DNA of 28,120 bases from a virus. A program made the translations under genes and the position numbers. Positions 1 through 7,306 of the stretch are shown piece by piece (position 1 is the stretch's first letter; each line of letters starts with the position of its first letter). The stretch lies in IMG/VR virus record IMGVR_UViG_3300042328_000671, positions 1 through 28,120 of that record; one strand, 5' to 3'. The notes below the pieces were generated by a model. It was given only the letters and a program-made list of their open reading frames with translations. It was not told the DNA's origin and did no database searches.

Positions 1-2
1 TT

Positions 3-1259
3 TTATTTAATAATACCTGCTAATTTCTTAAATCTGTCAGAGAAATCTGTGTTCTCAGCAATTACTTGCTTAGATTGTGCTGGCTTAGTAGATTTTGTTA
101 CTTTGCTTGCGATTCCTTCAGAAATAGATTTTTTAGTAGATTTGTTTGTAGAGAATTTGAAGTTTTCTGCTAATGTAGAATACACCAATTTAACTTCTCT
201 AACTGAATTTGTTCTATCTAAAGTTTCAATCACTTTAACTTTTTGTTCGTTAGTCATGTTGTGAGCTCTAAATAATTTGTTTGCGAATAACAATTTAGCG
301 TTTAACAAATTAACTTCATTGATTGTTTTTTGTAAAGATTTGATTACTTTGTAAGCTTCATTTAATTCAACTTTCATTTCTTTCTCATCTTCTTCTTTTT
401 CTTCATCAACTTTGTCTTTGTCATCTTTCATGTCAGCTTCCATTTCACGTAAGATTTCTTCTAAGTCAACAACTTTTTCGTCATCTTCTTTGTCATCTTC
501 TTCCGCTTCATTGGTTACAACAACTTTTGGTGTTTCACCTTTGTCAGTACCAGCTTCAGAACCATCAGCTAAATTTTCATTTTTTGCTTCTTCTTCCTCT
601 TCAGCTTCATACATACCTTCTTCAGTTTCATCATCACCTTTGATTGATGCTTCTAATTCACGAATGATTGCTTCTAAGTCCATGTCATCTTCTGATTCTT
701 CATCTTCAGAGTCCATGTCCATTGAATCGTCACCCATTTCAGAATCCATGCTCATGTCATCCATGCCCATTTCATCTTCACCTTCTGCTTTTGCAAATGG
801 ATTTTCTTCTTCAGAATCTTCACCTTCTAATTCTGCCAATCTAGCTTTCAATTCTGCAATTTCTGCATCTTTGTCATCTTCTTTGTCAGCAAATGGGTTT
901 TCTTCTTCAGAAATGTCTGCTACTTTCTTATAGTCAGTACCAGCTTGTTCAGGTTTGCCACTATCTTTCTTTACACCAACTGATAAATCAGTCATTGCAT
1001 CGTAAGAAGGAGTTGCACCTGGAGTCTCAGCGTATCCTGCGTCTACTTTAGACCCGATACCTGTTGAGCTTAATTCTTCGTCAACTTTTTCAGCTTCTTT
1101 ATCTTCAACTTCTGCTTCTGCTCTCATCTTTTGAGATAAGATAGATTGAAGTCTAGGAGTAAAAGCTTCTTCAAGCGCGATTTTAGCGTTTGCTAAAGCA
1201 GTTTCTTTAACGGCTTTGGCATCAGCGATTGCTTCTTTCAATAATTTTGAATTTGCCAT
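3..1259 (-). CDS. gp22: Prohead core scaffold protein, T4 gp22-like
   Basis: A 418-residue, extremely acidic protein with long Glu/Asp/Ser/Met runs (about residues 115-295) between a helical N-terminus (1-50) and a helical, better conserved C-terminus (300-368, with NLLNAKLLFANKLF and a following VKVIETLDR segment). This layout and its place after the gp21-type protease fit the T4 internal scaffold gp22, around which the capsid assembles and which the protease later degrades. (L/I)xE sites that gp21 could cut are visible: LNE|A at 301, LAE|N at 365, ISE|G at 381 and IAE|N at 402. Two internal copies of a DLEeIlREmEa-type segment (194-210 and 265-280) suggest a duplication. Start ATG at 1259; AAGGA about 10 nt upstream is a weak ribosome site. 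The stop is at the window edge, so gp23 should follow to the left. Assignment is by composition, C-terminus and order, not by strict identity. Confidence 0.8.
   Translation of the reverse strand: MANSKLLKEAIADAKAVKETALANAKIALEEAFTPRLQSILSQKMRAEAEVEDKEAEKVDEELSSTGIGSKVDAGYAETPGATPSYDAMTDLSVGVKKDSGKPEQAGTDYKKVADISEEENPFADKEDDKDAEIAELKARLAELEGEDSEEENPFAKAEGEDEMGMDDMSMDSEMGDDSMDMDSEDEESEDDMDLEAIIRELEASIKGDDETEEGMYEAEEEEEAKNENLADGSEAGTDKGETPKVVVTNEAEEDDKEDDEKVVDLEEILREMEADMKDDKDKVDEEKEEDEKEMKVELNEAYKVIKSLQKTINEVNLLNAKLLFANKLFRAHNMTNEQKVKVIETLDRTNSVREVKLVYSTLAENFKFSTNKSTKKSISEGIASKVTKSTKPAQSKQVIAENTDFSDRFKKLAGIIK
420..467 (-). repeat. Internal repeat copy 2 in scaffold gene
   Basis: Codes for residues 265-280 of the scaffold (DLEEILREMEADMKDD). 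It matches residues 194-210 at 630-680 (DLEAIIRELEASIKGDD) with about ten identical positions. Each copy is a short amphipathic helix flanked by acidic linkers. Confidence 0.55.
630..680 (-). repeat. Internal repeat copy 1 in scaffold gene
   Basis: Codes for residues 194-210 of the scaffold, the first copy of the helical segment repeated at 420-467. The acidic stretches around both copies differ in length, so the repeat is diverged rather than a recent exact duplication. Confidence 0.55.
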
Positions 1260-1406
1260 CTTGTTTTTTCCTTAAATTTGTTTGTGAAGTTATTCTTGTA
1301 GGGAACTCCAATGTAATTATGTTGATTGTTCGGTCACACCTTATAAAGAAGGGTATTCATTAATCAACTCTGTCTTGTAATCTTATAATAAAAAATAAGA
1401 TATTTG

Positions 1407-1417
1407 ATAATATATAT
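1407..1417 (-). promoter_or_regulatory. Possible late-promoter element upstream of scaffold gene
   Basis: The 188-bp gap between the bS21 gene and the scaffold is the longest non-coding stretch seen here. On the coding strand it carries ATATATATTAT, preceded by AATTT. The same 11-mer, also preceded by AATTT, lies in the gap before the 890-residue polyprotein (11438-11448). It would leave a leader of about 150 nt. The gap also holds a weak AT-only inverted repeat (ATCTTAT/ATAAGAT, about 1380-1401). In such AT-rich DNA chance matches are likely. Confidence 0.3.
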
Positions 1418-1447
1418 GTAAATTTTTTAGAAAACTAAAGAAAACTA

Positions 1448-1624
1448 CTAAAATAGTTTGTTTTTTCTTATAGTTTCTTCTTTTTGTAACCTCTTTCTTT
1501 TAGAAGGTTTGATAAAGTTCTTCCTTTCTCTAAGTTCTTCTATTTGTTTTGTGGACTGAACTTTTCTTTTGTAGTCCTTTATTGCCCACTCTATATTTCC
1601 GCCCCTAACACTTACTACTAACAT
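1448..1624 (-). CDS. rpsU: Phage-encoded 30S ribosomal protein bS21
   Basis: A 58-residue, very basic protein beginning MLVVSVRGGNIEWAIKDYKR and carrying FIKPSKRKRLQKE near its end. This follows the bS21 pattern: an N-terminal beta strand, the G-N-I-E-x-A-hydrophobic-K helix start, the K-R-K helix, an R-x-R-x-F-x-K-P turn and a basic C-terminal helix. The MLVV start and FIKPS resemble Bacteroidota bS21 more than the proteobacterial form (MPVIKV, EFYEKP). bS21 sits on the 30S platform by the 3' end of 16S rRNA and affects initiation. ATG follows the upstream stop by 4 nt (TAG-AAGA-ATG), so translation may be coupled; only AGAAGA resembles a ribosome site. It lies between the protease and scaffold genes, where T4 has no such gene. 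Phage bS21 genes are known in other large phages; this call rests on motif reading. Confidence 0.88.
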   Translation of the reverse strand: MLVVSVRGGNIEWAIKDYKRKVQSTKQIEELRERKNFIKPSKRKRLQKEETIRKNKLF

Positions 1625-1628
1625 TCTT

Positions 1629-1832
1629 CTATTGTAAATTTTCTAACTCATTAAGTGTTTCTAAACAATCATTTGCTTCTGCTATGGATTTTACTAACTT
1701 ATCCATTTCTTCAATGATTTGTGGATGTTCACCAATGCCAACAGAGTTTTTCATATAAACTTCTAATGTTGCAAGTGCTTCCAAACGTTGTGCTGTATAT
1801 TTTGCTCTAAGAGCATCTATTTTTAAACTCAT
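1629..1832 (-). CDS. Small helical protein of unknown function
   Basis: 67 residues, ATG start, directly upstream of the bS21 gene (4-nt gap) and 11 nt after the membrane-protein gene. The sequence is almost wholly alpha-helical with heptad-like leucines (LRAKYTAQRLEALATLEVY, then KLVKSIAEANDCLETLNELENL), which suggests a short coiled-coil hairpin. It has no catalytic motif or signal peptide. I do not recognise a family. Position among head genes suggests a minor assembly or virion part, but that is guilt by association. Confidence 0.7.
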   Translation of the reverse strand: MSLKIDALRAKYTAQRLEALATLEVYMKNSVGIGEHPQIIEEMDKLVKSIAEANDCLETLNELENLQ

Positions 1833-1843
1833 AATAAATTATG

Positions 1844-2281
1844 TTAATTGCTCCATTTTTGATTTCTTATTTTCTTTTTGAATTTATATGTCAAACCCTG
1901 TTCTTCTGCTTCATCTTGAAAAGCTTTTTGTAACAATTTAGTTAATTCTATATTTAATTCTTCTAAATTTATTTCTTTATCACTTTTAAATTTATTTAAT
2001 TCTGATTTTACTTCCGGCCATCCCATCAATGCATAAACCAATGCATCGCCGGGACCCTTTTCTTGTACATAATCATCTATTTTTCCAATAAGAGATTTAC
2101 TATTTCTTAAACCTTTTAGAATTTGCTTTAAAGCTTTACTAATAGGAACACTATGTCCTGAATAATATGCATCAACTTTATCTGCTAAATTACTAAAGAA
2201 CATTTGGAAAAATGCAAATAATGCAATTCCACCTAAAATAAAGACCAATGATGATTCGTTTATTTTCTCTTTGGTTTCCAT
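1844..2281 (-). CDS. Membrane-anchored protein of unknown function
   Basis: 145 residues. A single hydrophobic segment (about residues 11-30, SSLVFILGGIALFAFFQMFF) follows a short charged N-terminus, so it is probably an inner-membrane anchor with the helical, charged remainder (KALKQILKGLRNSKSLIG, later ELNIELTKLLQKAFQDEAEE) on one side. There is no lipobox and no enzyme motif. The ATG directly follows the TAA of the upstream gene, so translation is likely coupled. A membrane protein among head genes could be linked to prohead assembly on the membrane (T4 gp40-like role) or to lysis; neither is shown. Confidence 0.7.
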   Translation of the reverse strand: METKEKINESSLVFILGGIALFAFFQMFFSNLADKVDAYYSGHSVPISKALKQILKGLRNSKSLIGKIDDYVQEKGPGDALVYALMGWPEVKSELNKFKSDKEINLEELNIELTKLLQKAFQDEAEEQGLTYKFKKKIRNQKWSN

Positions 2282-2716
2282 TTATTTGGAAGTTTTGGAT
2301 TTTTGTTCTTTTAATCCTAATCTTTCGGCCATTTGTTGTTCTGTAATATCTGCTATTTCAAAATATCTACTTAACACATTTCCCATATCTTCGTATAATG
2401 CTTCTAATCTTTGTTCTTGTGCAGTTGCTTCTTGTGCTTCTTTTTCAAATGCAGCTTGGAACTTTTTTAATTCAGTCATATTTCTTTTAATAGTAACTCT
2501 ATCAAACCAATCACCACCTTCTCTTAATGTATATTCTTGTGCTGCATCTGCAATACCACCTAATGATTCTGCAACTTGTCTAATGTCCGATTTTCTACTC
2601 ATACCTTCTCTATGTTGGTTGTATGTAGATATAATTTCTAAAAAATGTCTTTTTAGTTCTGTTGGAAGTTGTTGAAACTCTTCGGTTTCTTTTAATATAT
2701 CTTTTAACTTTATCAT
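2282..2716 (-). CDS. Small helical head-module protein of unknown function
   Basis: 144 residues, starting MIKLKDILKETEEFQQLP. The N-terminal pattern K-L-K-D-I-L-K-E resembles the short leader seen on several proteins of this module and contains LKE, a possible prohead-protease site of the (L/I)xE type. Residues 60-115 contain a predicted coiled coil rich in Glu, Gln and Ala (LKKFQAAFEKEAQEATAQEQ). It has no Cys, signal peptide or catalytic motif. It is flanked by equally tight neighbours (3 nt to the upstream gene, 0 nt to the downstream one). Function unknown; an internal or core protein is the most natural guess. Confidence 0.7.
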   Translation of the reverse strand: MIKLKDILKETEEFQQLPTELKRHFLEIISTYNQHREGMSRKSDIRQVAESLGGIADAAQEYTLREGGDWFDRVTIKRNMTELKKFQAAFEKEAQEATAQEQRLEALYEDMGNVLSRYFEIADITEQQMAERLGLKEQKSKTSK

Positions 2717-2719
2717 ATC

Positions 2720-2968
2720 TTATTTATTTAAAATATCCGATTTTTTTATTTTTTGTACATATCTCATTAATTCCATTTTATCCATTCCTAATGCATCAAT
2801 GATAGTGGCTAATACTAACACTTCTTTTTTTCTATTCAAATTATAACTTTTCAATTGTGATACCACTTTATCCAAAAACCTTTTAACATTTGTTGGTAAA
2901 CTTGTATCAAAATTTTCCAATTCTTCTTTTACTATTCTTCCTGGTACTAAATTTATTAACTTTGCCAT
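2720..2968 (-). CDS. Small protein of unknown function next to prohead protease
   Basis: 82 residues, basic, starting MAKLINLVPGRIVKEELENF. A predicted helical bundle (RFLDKVVSQLKSYNL, then KEVLVLATIIDALGMDKMEL) with no Cys and no catalytic motif. It begins 1 nt after the protease stop codon, so it is probably translated with the protease. I do not recognise the family. Confidence 0.68.
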   Translation of the reverse strand: MAKLINLVPGRIVKEELENFDTSLPTNVKRFLDKVVSQLKSYNLNRKKEVLVLATIIDALGMDKMELMRYVQKIKKSDILNK

Positions 2969-2969
2969 A

Positions 2970-3560
2970 TTAGTTTAATTCTATTATAATTTCTCTCATT
3001 AAATCTTGTGACTTACACCACTTACCACATTCTTCTGCTATCTTTGCCCATTGTTTTGACTCCTGTAAAGGTGCCATAAATGCTCCGTGTGTTGATGGGT
3101 TAGATACAAAATCCCAACCTACTAATTCAAAATCTTCTGCTACCATTACAGTACCATCTCTCAATTCTTTAACTGAACCCAATCCTCTAGATGAAATACC
3201 TAAACGGATATTGTTCTTTAATAATTCTTTTAAGATATTTCCTGATGGTGTTGAAAGTATTTCTACTACTCCACATACATCATCACCTTCCCAATAGATT
3301 TCTCTAATGTTATGTGATACATTCTTTAAATTAATAACAGGAGATTCAGGATGGTCTAATTCACCCAAAGCTCTTCTTTCTTTAATAAGTTGTTGATATT
3401 TTTGACACTCTCTTTCTAAGATTTCTTTAGGATATCTTCTATTATTTTGATTGGGAGCACCTGCTCTTTGCAAAATGCCCTTAACTAAATAAGTTCCATT
3501 TTCTTCTTGTTGAAGTTTTGCCTCAAACAAATGTGTTTCTATCAATAATCCTTTACTCAT
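2970..3560 (-). CDS. gp21: Prohead core protease, T4 gp21-like
   Basis: 196 residues, close to the T4 gp21 length of about 212. The family's serine protease hallmarks are visible: His70 in GELDHP, then Ser123/Ser124 in LGISSRGLGS, followed by a conserved VGWDFVSNPS segment (148-156). T4 gp21 sits in the prohead core, cuts scaffold and head proteins after (L/I)xE and then itself. Early (L/I)xE sites here, LIE|T at 8 and LFE|A at 13, could be self-processing sites. N-terminal QRAGAPNQNNRRYP is also typical of the family. The ATG overlaps the upstream TAA (TAATG). The Cys-rich C-terminal tail (CGKWCKSQ, about 179-185) is unusual and might be removed on maturation. Confidence 0.92.
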   Translation of the reverse strand: MSKGLLIETHLFEAKLQQEENGTYLVKGILQRAGAPNQNNRRYPKEILERECQKYQQLIKERRALGELDHPESPVINLKNVSHNIREIYWEGDDVCGVVEILSTPSGNILKELLKNNIRLGISSRGLGSVKELRDGTVMVAEDFELVGWDFVSNPSTHGAFMAPLQESKQWAKIAEECGKWCKSQDLMREIIIELN

Positions 3561-3853
3561 TAGTCTTTTTTTCTTAATGCTGCTAAATCACTTCCTTCAA
3601 TTTCACCATCACCATCTACATCAATTTTCTTTTGACCTGCTGATAATTCTGCTTCATTGTATCCTGTTAATTTACCTTCGGATTTTGCTTTGCTAGCTTT
3701 ATCTACTGCAGTAAAGAATTTAACTTTTTCTGCATCGGACATATCAGGAATAGACTTACCTGTTCTATCTAACATGTGTTTAAATAATTGTTGGTAGTCA
3801 CTTTCTTCTTTAACTACTTGACGGATAAGTTCTTTTAATTCTGTATGTTTCAT
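3560..3853 (-). CDS. Small protein with EF-hand/dockerin-like calcium loop
   Basis: 97 residues. The C-terminus carries a near-ideal calcium loop, DVDGDGEIEGSD (78-89), with ligands at loop positions 1, 3, 5, 7, 9 and 12 as Asp78, Asp80, Asp82, Glu84, Glu86 and Asp89. Asp at position 12 and the following LAAL are more like a dockerin half-repeat than a classical EF-hand. The N-terminus, MKHTELKELIRQVVKEE, matches the short amphipathic leader pattern found on neighbouring proteins. It overlaps both neighbours by 1 nt, so it is firmly within the head operon. A single loop is too little to infer function; it may stabilise a virion part or mediate binding. Confidence 0.75.
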   Translation of the reverse strand: MKHTELKELIRQVVKEESDYQQLFKHMLDRTGKSIPDMSDAEKVKFFTAVDKASKAKSEGKLTGYNEAELSAGQKKIDVDGDGEIEGSDLAALRKKD

Positions 3854-4296
3854 TATTCTGATATTTGTCTGATTTTTTGGTCTAATTTTAATAATCTCTC
3901 TTGTATACTATAAATATGACTATTTGTCCTTTTCCAATAAGATTTGTTACTAACACCACTTTCATTTTTAATCTTACCATACCAATTAAGAAATCTTTCC
4001 ATTTCTCTTAATTGTTTATTGATGTTAGATATACCTCTACCAATTTTAGATTGTGCGGTTGATTCCTCTTGTTTCAATGCTAACCATCTATTTTCATTAA
4101 CTGGAGTATATCCTGTTAAGTCTGCTTGTTTTTTAGCTTTTTTCTTTTCACTATCTTTACCACTAAATGCATATGGAGTATTATATCCTTCTACACCACC
4201 GGTTGTATTCATTTCATCAATCATTCTTTCTCTCACCATCTTACGAACAATTTCTCTTATTTTATTAAGTTGTTCTGTTTTTAATGTTTCCGACAT
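3853..4296 (-). CDS. Small basic helical protein of unknown function
   Basis: 147 residues. It has an amphipathic N-terminal helix (EQLNKIREIVRKMVRERMID), then a low-complexity linker with GGVEGYNTPYAFSGK and a Lys-rich stretch (DSEKKKAKKQADLTGYTPV), then a helical C-terminus with aromatic residues. The leader-linker layout resembles neighbouring head-module proteins, and I have the impression that the YNTPYAF type of segment recurs in phage virion proteins; that should be checked by profile search. No enzyme motif is seen. Start ATG at 4296; the stop overlaps the next start by 1 nt. Confidence 0.7.
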   Translation of the reverse strand: MSETLKTEQLNKIREIVRKMVRERMIDEMNTTGGVEGYNTPYAFSGKDSEKKKAKKQADLTGYTPVNENRWLALKQEESTAQSKIGRGISNINKQLREMERFLNWYGKIKNESGVSNKSYWKRTNSHIYSIQERLLKLDQKIRQISE

Positions 4297-4314
4297 TTGA
4301 TTATCCGTTTAATT

Positions 4315-4584
4315 TTAAGCTAATAAATATGCGTTTCCAGAAGTTACTGTAATACTTCTAACATAACAAGGAACTGGCTCTCCTATTGCCAAATGTTCTA
4401 ATTTCATAGTGGAGTGATTATTAGTTTGTGCAATTGTACCACTTAGGTTATTGTCAACAACACCTTCTAATGTTATTGAACCTGAACAAACTGCCGAACC
4501 TCTCATTACACCCCATGCTCTTTCTAAAGAACCTGATTGTCCAGCTGTATATTCTTTTGCGTTAAATATTCTATAATTTACCAT
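4315..4584 (-). CDS. Small beta-rich protein of unknown function
   Basis: 89 residues, unlike its helical neighbours: rich in Gly, Ser, Thr and Val with alternating hydrophobic residues (AVCSGSITLEGVVDNNLSGT, later VPCYVRSITVTSGNAYLLA). It looks like a small beta-sandwich or jelly-roll, as in capsid decoration or head-fibre proteins. Two Cys (33 and 74 by count) could pair if the protein is exposed, but this is not shown. It starts 3 nt after the larger helical protein gene. The virion role is inferred from fold class and location only. Confidence 0.7.
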   Translation of the reverse strand: MVNYRIFNAKEYTAGQSGSLERAWGVMRGSAVCSGSITLEGVVDNNLSGTIAQTNNHSTMKLEHLAIGEPVPCYVRSITVTSGNAYLLA

Positions 4585-4587
4585 TTT

Positions 4588-5460
4588 TTATTTTTTAATT
4601 GATTCTTTTAATTCTTTTAATAATTCATATGTCATCATCATTGCTGATAAATGTTGTTCTTTAATCTTTTTAACAGATTTAATTTTTCTAATATTTGTAA
4701 TCGTTTCTGCTAATTTTATTTTTGTAACTTTGTCAGAAATTTTAGAACCAACTTCTTTTAATCCTTCTACTAATTTGGTTATCTCATTTGAAACATATTC
4801 GTTTAATTTACCAGTATTATTGATATTATTAATATATTCTCTTAATAAACCTTTTTGGTCGTTGGTAAGATTACTATATTTGTTATTAAACGATTCAACT
4901 AATAATTTATAAGAAACTGCTCTTAAATCATCATCTTGTTTTCTATATTCTTCTAAAACTGCGTCTTTAATTTTTACATCTTTATTTTGGATAGAAGAAT
5001 TGATAATATTTTCTGCAATTGTAAATCTAGAACTAACTATATCGGTTGGGTCATATTCTTCATTATTAATAACAGTTTCGAATATTTTATAAATAGATGC
5101 TAATGTTTTATAATTAGAAATTGGAGATTTAATAAACTCATCTAAATTATAAGTTTCTTTAATTTCTTTAATAAGATTGTATTTCTCTTTTGTAAGTTTT
5201 TTCTCATCTATTTTTTTACGAGCTTCTAATATCGTATTGATGAATTGTTCAGCCTTTGATTCTGAATTATATTTTTCATTAATAAGATATTGATATAATT
5301 TCAATTCTTTTGACAATTCTTGTTTAGAATTAAAGTGTTCTTTCAAAAGTTTTTCAGCCACCGATTTACTAGATGACATAACCTCTGAGGTAATTTGTCT
5401 TACTAATAATTCAAATAAGAATCCCGTATTTTTAAACTTTGAATGTTTTATTTTTTTCAT
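4588..5460 (-). CDS. Conserved-looking helical protein between portal and protease
   Basis: 290 residues from the ATG at 5460 (MKKIKHSKFKNTGFLFELLV). The open frame extends four codons to a TTG at 5472, which I reject because the ATG gives a sensible N-terminus. The protein is Lys/Glu/Asn-rich and almost fully helical, with long charged helices (LLVESFNNKYSNLTNDQKGL and a C-terminal VKKIKEQHLSAMMMTYELLK). No catalytic residues, Cys pairs or membrane segments appear. The N-terminal KHSKFKNTGFLFELLVRQIT stretch looks under constraint. It sits directly after the portal, where a connector or core protein could be expected. Function unknown. Confidence 0.75.
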   Translation of the reverse strand: MKKIKHSKFKNTGFLFELLVRQITSEVMSSSKSVAEKLLKEHFNSKQELSKELKLYQYLINEKYNSESKAEQFINTILEARKKIDEKKLTKEKYNLIKEIKETYNLDEFIKSPISNYKTLASIYKIFETVINNEEYDPTDIVSSRFTIAENIINSSIQNKDVKIKDAVLEEYRKQDDDLRAVSYKLLVESFNNKYSNLTNDQKGLLREYINNINNTGKLNEYVSNEITKLVEGLKEVGSKISDKVTKIKLAETITNIRKIKSVKKIKEQHLSAMMMTYELLKELKESIKK

Positions 5461-5481
5461 TAAATTATACAATTATTCTGA

Positions 5482-5490
5482 TATAAATAT
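5482..5490 (-). promoter_or_regulatory. Possible late-promoter element (ATATTTATA)
   Basis: The 50-bp gap after the portal holds ATATTTATA on the coding strand, 21 nt before the next ATG. The same 9-mer occurs upstream of the mosaic protein gene (8463-8471) and the polyprotein gene (14129-14137). A similar octamer, TATATTTA, precedes the portal. It could be a -10-like late element, but low-complexity AT sequence makes chance recurrence possible. Confidence 0.3.
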
Positions 5491-5510
5491 ATTTTATTAT
5501 TGGTTTATTA

Positions 5511-7250
5511 CTATTTTATGTTATCTTCTGTTAAAATAGTCTTTTTATTTCCGTCCATATCTTTAAATATCTCTAAATATGAATCTCTTGCCTTATATTT
5601 TACAGACCCTTCTTTTTGTTTGAGAGTTTTAATACCCAATGGGTCTCTACCTTGTGGATGGTCATCTTTACCATATCTAACAGGGTCTTTTGGTCGGCCA
5701 CCTTTATCATCTTCTTCTAATTCCGATTTAAGTCTATTCAATTCTTCTTCTACATTAGTTGGTTCATCGGTACCTGTTTCTTTTGCAGGGTCAACACCTT
5801 GTGTCTCAATTGATGTTAAACGGAATGTTTGTTTGGTATCATCTAATACCTGTAATGTCATTGTATCTTGTTCATCTTTTGCAAGTTTCATTACCGCTTC
5901 ATACATCCACTCTTTAGAGAACATTTTAGTTTGTTGCATTTGTGTAATCAATGCTACTTTAGAAGTATATAATTCAACTTGTTCTTGTTCGTATATTTTA
6001 GATGGTATTGTAAGTTCTAATGAGAAGTCTGTTAATTTATCATCGGTAATACCTTGTGCATATAAGTGAATAATTGCTATTTTAGTCAATTCTGAAATTA
6101 ATACTCTTTGTACTCTTTCAATTGTTTTTGCAAATCTAACATCTTGAGCTGCGAGGGTTGCTTTACCATTCACATCTTCTTCATATCCTAAGAATGCTTT
6201 TGGAATTTTCAATGCTGCCATTAACTTACCTTTTAAGTAGTTAATATCATCAATCATATTATATTCTAAACCTTTTAGGGTATCGATTGAAGTACCATTA
6301 TCATTACCTCTTACTGGCATATAATAATCTTCAACAAGATTTTGCATATTGTATTTCAAATTGTAATCTCCCGTTCTTTCGTCTACAAATGGAACTTTTT
6401 TAGAACCATTGATAATCTTTTGCATGTAGTTATCCACTTCGTTTGGTGGAATATTACCTACATCAATTTTAAAGATTCTTTTTTCAGGAGCTCTCATTAC
6501 TCTATGAATTAACATAGCATCTTCCATTAACATCAATTGTTTCCAAACTCTTCTACCACCTTCAATCATTGATTTTCCATAAGGTAAAAAGTTTGAATCT
6601 GAATTTAATCTAAAGTGTGCTATTTCATAGTTTTCAAATTCTTTCTTTGGAGTTTGACCATAACCACCCGATGGGTTTTGGTATGGTGCGTATATAAATT
6701 TAACTCTTTGTGGATTTTCTGGGTCAAAGTTTTCAACTCTACTAACTTCGTATGTTGATAATGGCATTACATTTACAATACCCAATTTATCTGCTATTTC
6801 CAATTGTAGGAAAAAATCACCATATTTAACTAAGTTTCTAGTCCATGGCCATAAATTAAATTCTACATTTAATATATCGTAAAATAAATTTTCTAATATT
6901 TGTTTAATTTGGTCATCTTCATGATGTATCTTTAATACATTACCCATTTCATTTCTAGCCGTACACTCATCCGAATAAACATCTAATGCGGATGACAAAA
7001 TCGGGTCCATATCCATAGAATCGTAATCTCTAAACAAATCAATTCTAACTTGTTGATATGCCATTGAAGATTGAGTTGCTCCTGCACCATAGTTTGACAC
7101 TTTCATTTTCATAAAGCGGTCAACTAAGTTTGTAGTCATATTTTGATACTCATCCGTATCTATAACTTTTACACCATCGGCCGTTTTACGGACAATAGTA
7201 TTTGTTGAAAATAATTTCTGTAACCTACTAAATATTGTTTTATCTGCCAT
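5511..7250 (-). CDS. gp20: Portal vertex protein, T4 gp20-like
   Basis: 579 residues from the ATG at 7250 (MADKTIFSRLQKLFSTN). The open frame continues upstream to a TTG at 7301, but those codons cross a hairpin and I reject them. Typical T4-family portal segments are present: LWPWTRNLVKYGDFFLQLEI (133-152), LPYGKSMIEGGRRVWKQL (222-239), VEDYYMPVRG (306-315), LMAALKIPKAFLGYEE (343-358) and the long helix RFAKTIERVQRVLISELTKI (372-391). T4 gp20 is 524 residues; the extra length is mostly an acidic C-terminal tail with GGRPKDPVRYGKDDHPQGRD. The portal forms the dodecameric vertex that starts head assembly, docks terminase and passes DNA. Its order after terminase fits the T4 late block. Confidence 0.95.
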   Translation of the reverse strand: MADKTIFSRLQKLFSTNTIVRKTADGVKVIDTDEYQNMTTNLVDRFMKMKVSNYGAGATQSSMAYQQVRIDLFRDYDSMDMDPILSSALDVYSDECTARNEMGNVLKIHHEDDQIKQILENLFYDILNVEFNLWPWTRNLVKYGDFFLQLEIADKLGIVNVMPLSTYEVSRVENFDPENPQRVKFIYAPYQNPSGGYGQTPKKEFENYEIAHFRLNSDSNFLPYGKSMIEGGRRVWKQLMLMEDAMLIHRVMRAPEKRIFKIDVGNIPPNEVDNYMQKIINGSKKVPFVDERTGDYNLKYNMQNLVEDYYMPVRGNDNGTSIDTLKGLEYNMIDDINYLKGKLMAALKIPKAFLGYEEDVNGKATLAAQDVRFAKTIERVQRVLISELTKIAIIHLYAQGITDDKLTDFSLELTIPSKIYEQEQVELYTSKVALITQMQQTKMFSKEWMYEAVMKLAKDEQDTMTLQVLDDTKQTFRLTSIETQGVDPAKETGTDEPTNVEEELNRLKSELEEDDKGGRPKDPVRYGKDDHPQGRDPLGIKTLKQKEGSVKYKARDSYLEIFKDMDGNKKTILTEDNIK

Positions 7251-7270
7251 TTTATATAATTCTATTTTTC

Positions 7271-7281
7271 TAAATATACGA
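7271..7281 (-). promoter_or_regulatory. Possible promoter element before portal gene
   Basis: On the coding strand the portal leader carries TCGTATATTTA, ending 20 nt before the portal ATG. It contains TATATTTA, one mismatch from the Bacteroidota -7 consensus TAnnTTTG. TCGTATATT also occurs just before the oxygenase-SDR fusion gene (19297-19305). No clear -33 element is seen. Confidence 0.3.
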
Positions 7282-7283
7282 AA

Positions 7284-7306
7284 AATATTTGGTATTTCCA
7301 AATATT
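7284..7306 (-). terminator. Hairpin between mosaic gene and portal, possible terminator
   Basis: A perfect 9-bp inverted repeat (AATATTTGG, 5-nt loop AAATA, CCAAATATT) overlaps the stop codon of the upstream gene and is followed on the coding strand by TTT and then CG. The stem is AT-rich and the U-run short, so it would be a weak intrinsic terminator or a processing or mRNA-stability hairpin. Its position argues against translation starting at the TTG at 7301. Confidence 0.4.

Noticed and set aside
412-933. Serine-rich plus-strand ORF of 173 residues
   Set aside because: It is the antisense of the acidic scaffold gene; Glu/Asp codons read backwards give Ser/Phe. No start context or family features.
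1260-1447. Possible further small gene or ncRNA in the gap before the scaffold
   Set aside because: No frame of convincing length or composition; only weak AT-only inverted repeats, so kept as a leader/promoter region.
5500-6069. Plus-strand ORF of 189 residues opposite the portal gene
   Set aside because: Lies fully antisense to a strongly supported portal gene, with a Ser/Val/Cys composition typical of shadow frames.
7251-7301. Longer portal start (17 extra codons from TTG)
   Set aside because: The start would be TTG inside a 9-bp hairpin; the ATG at 7250 gives a normal portal N-terminus.
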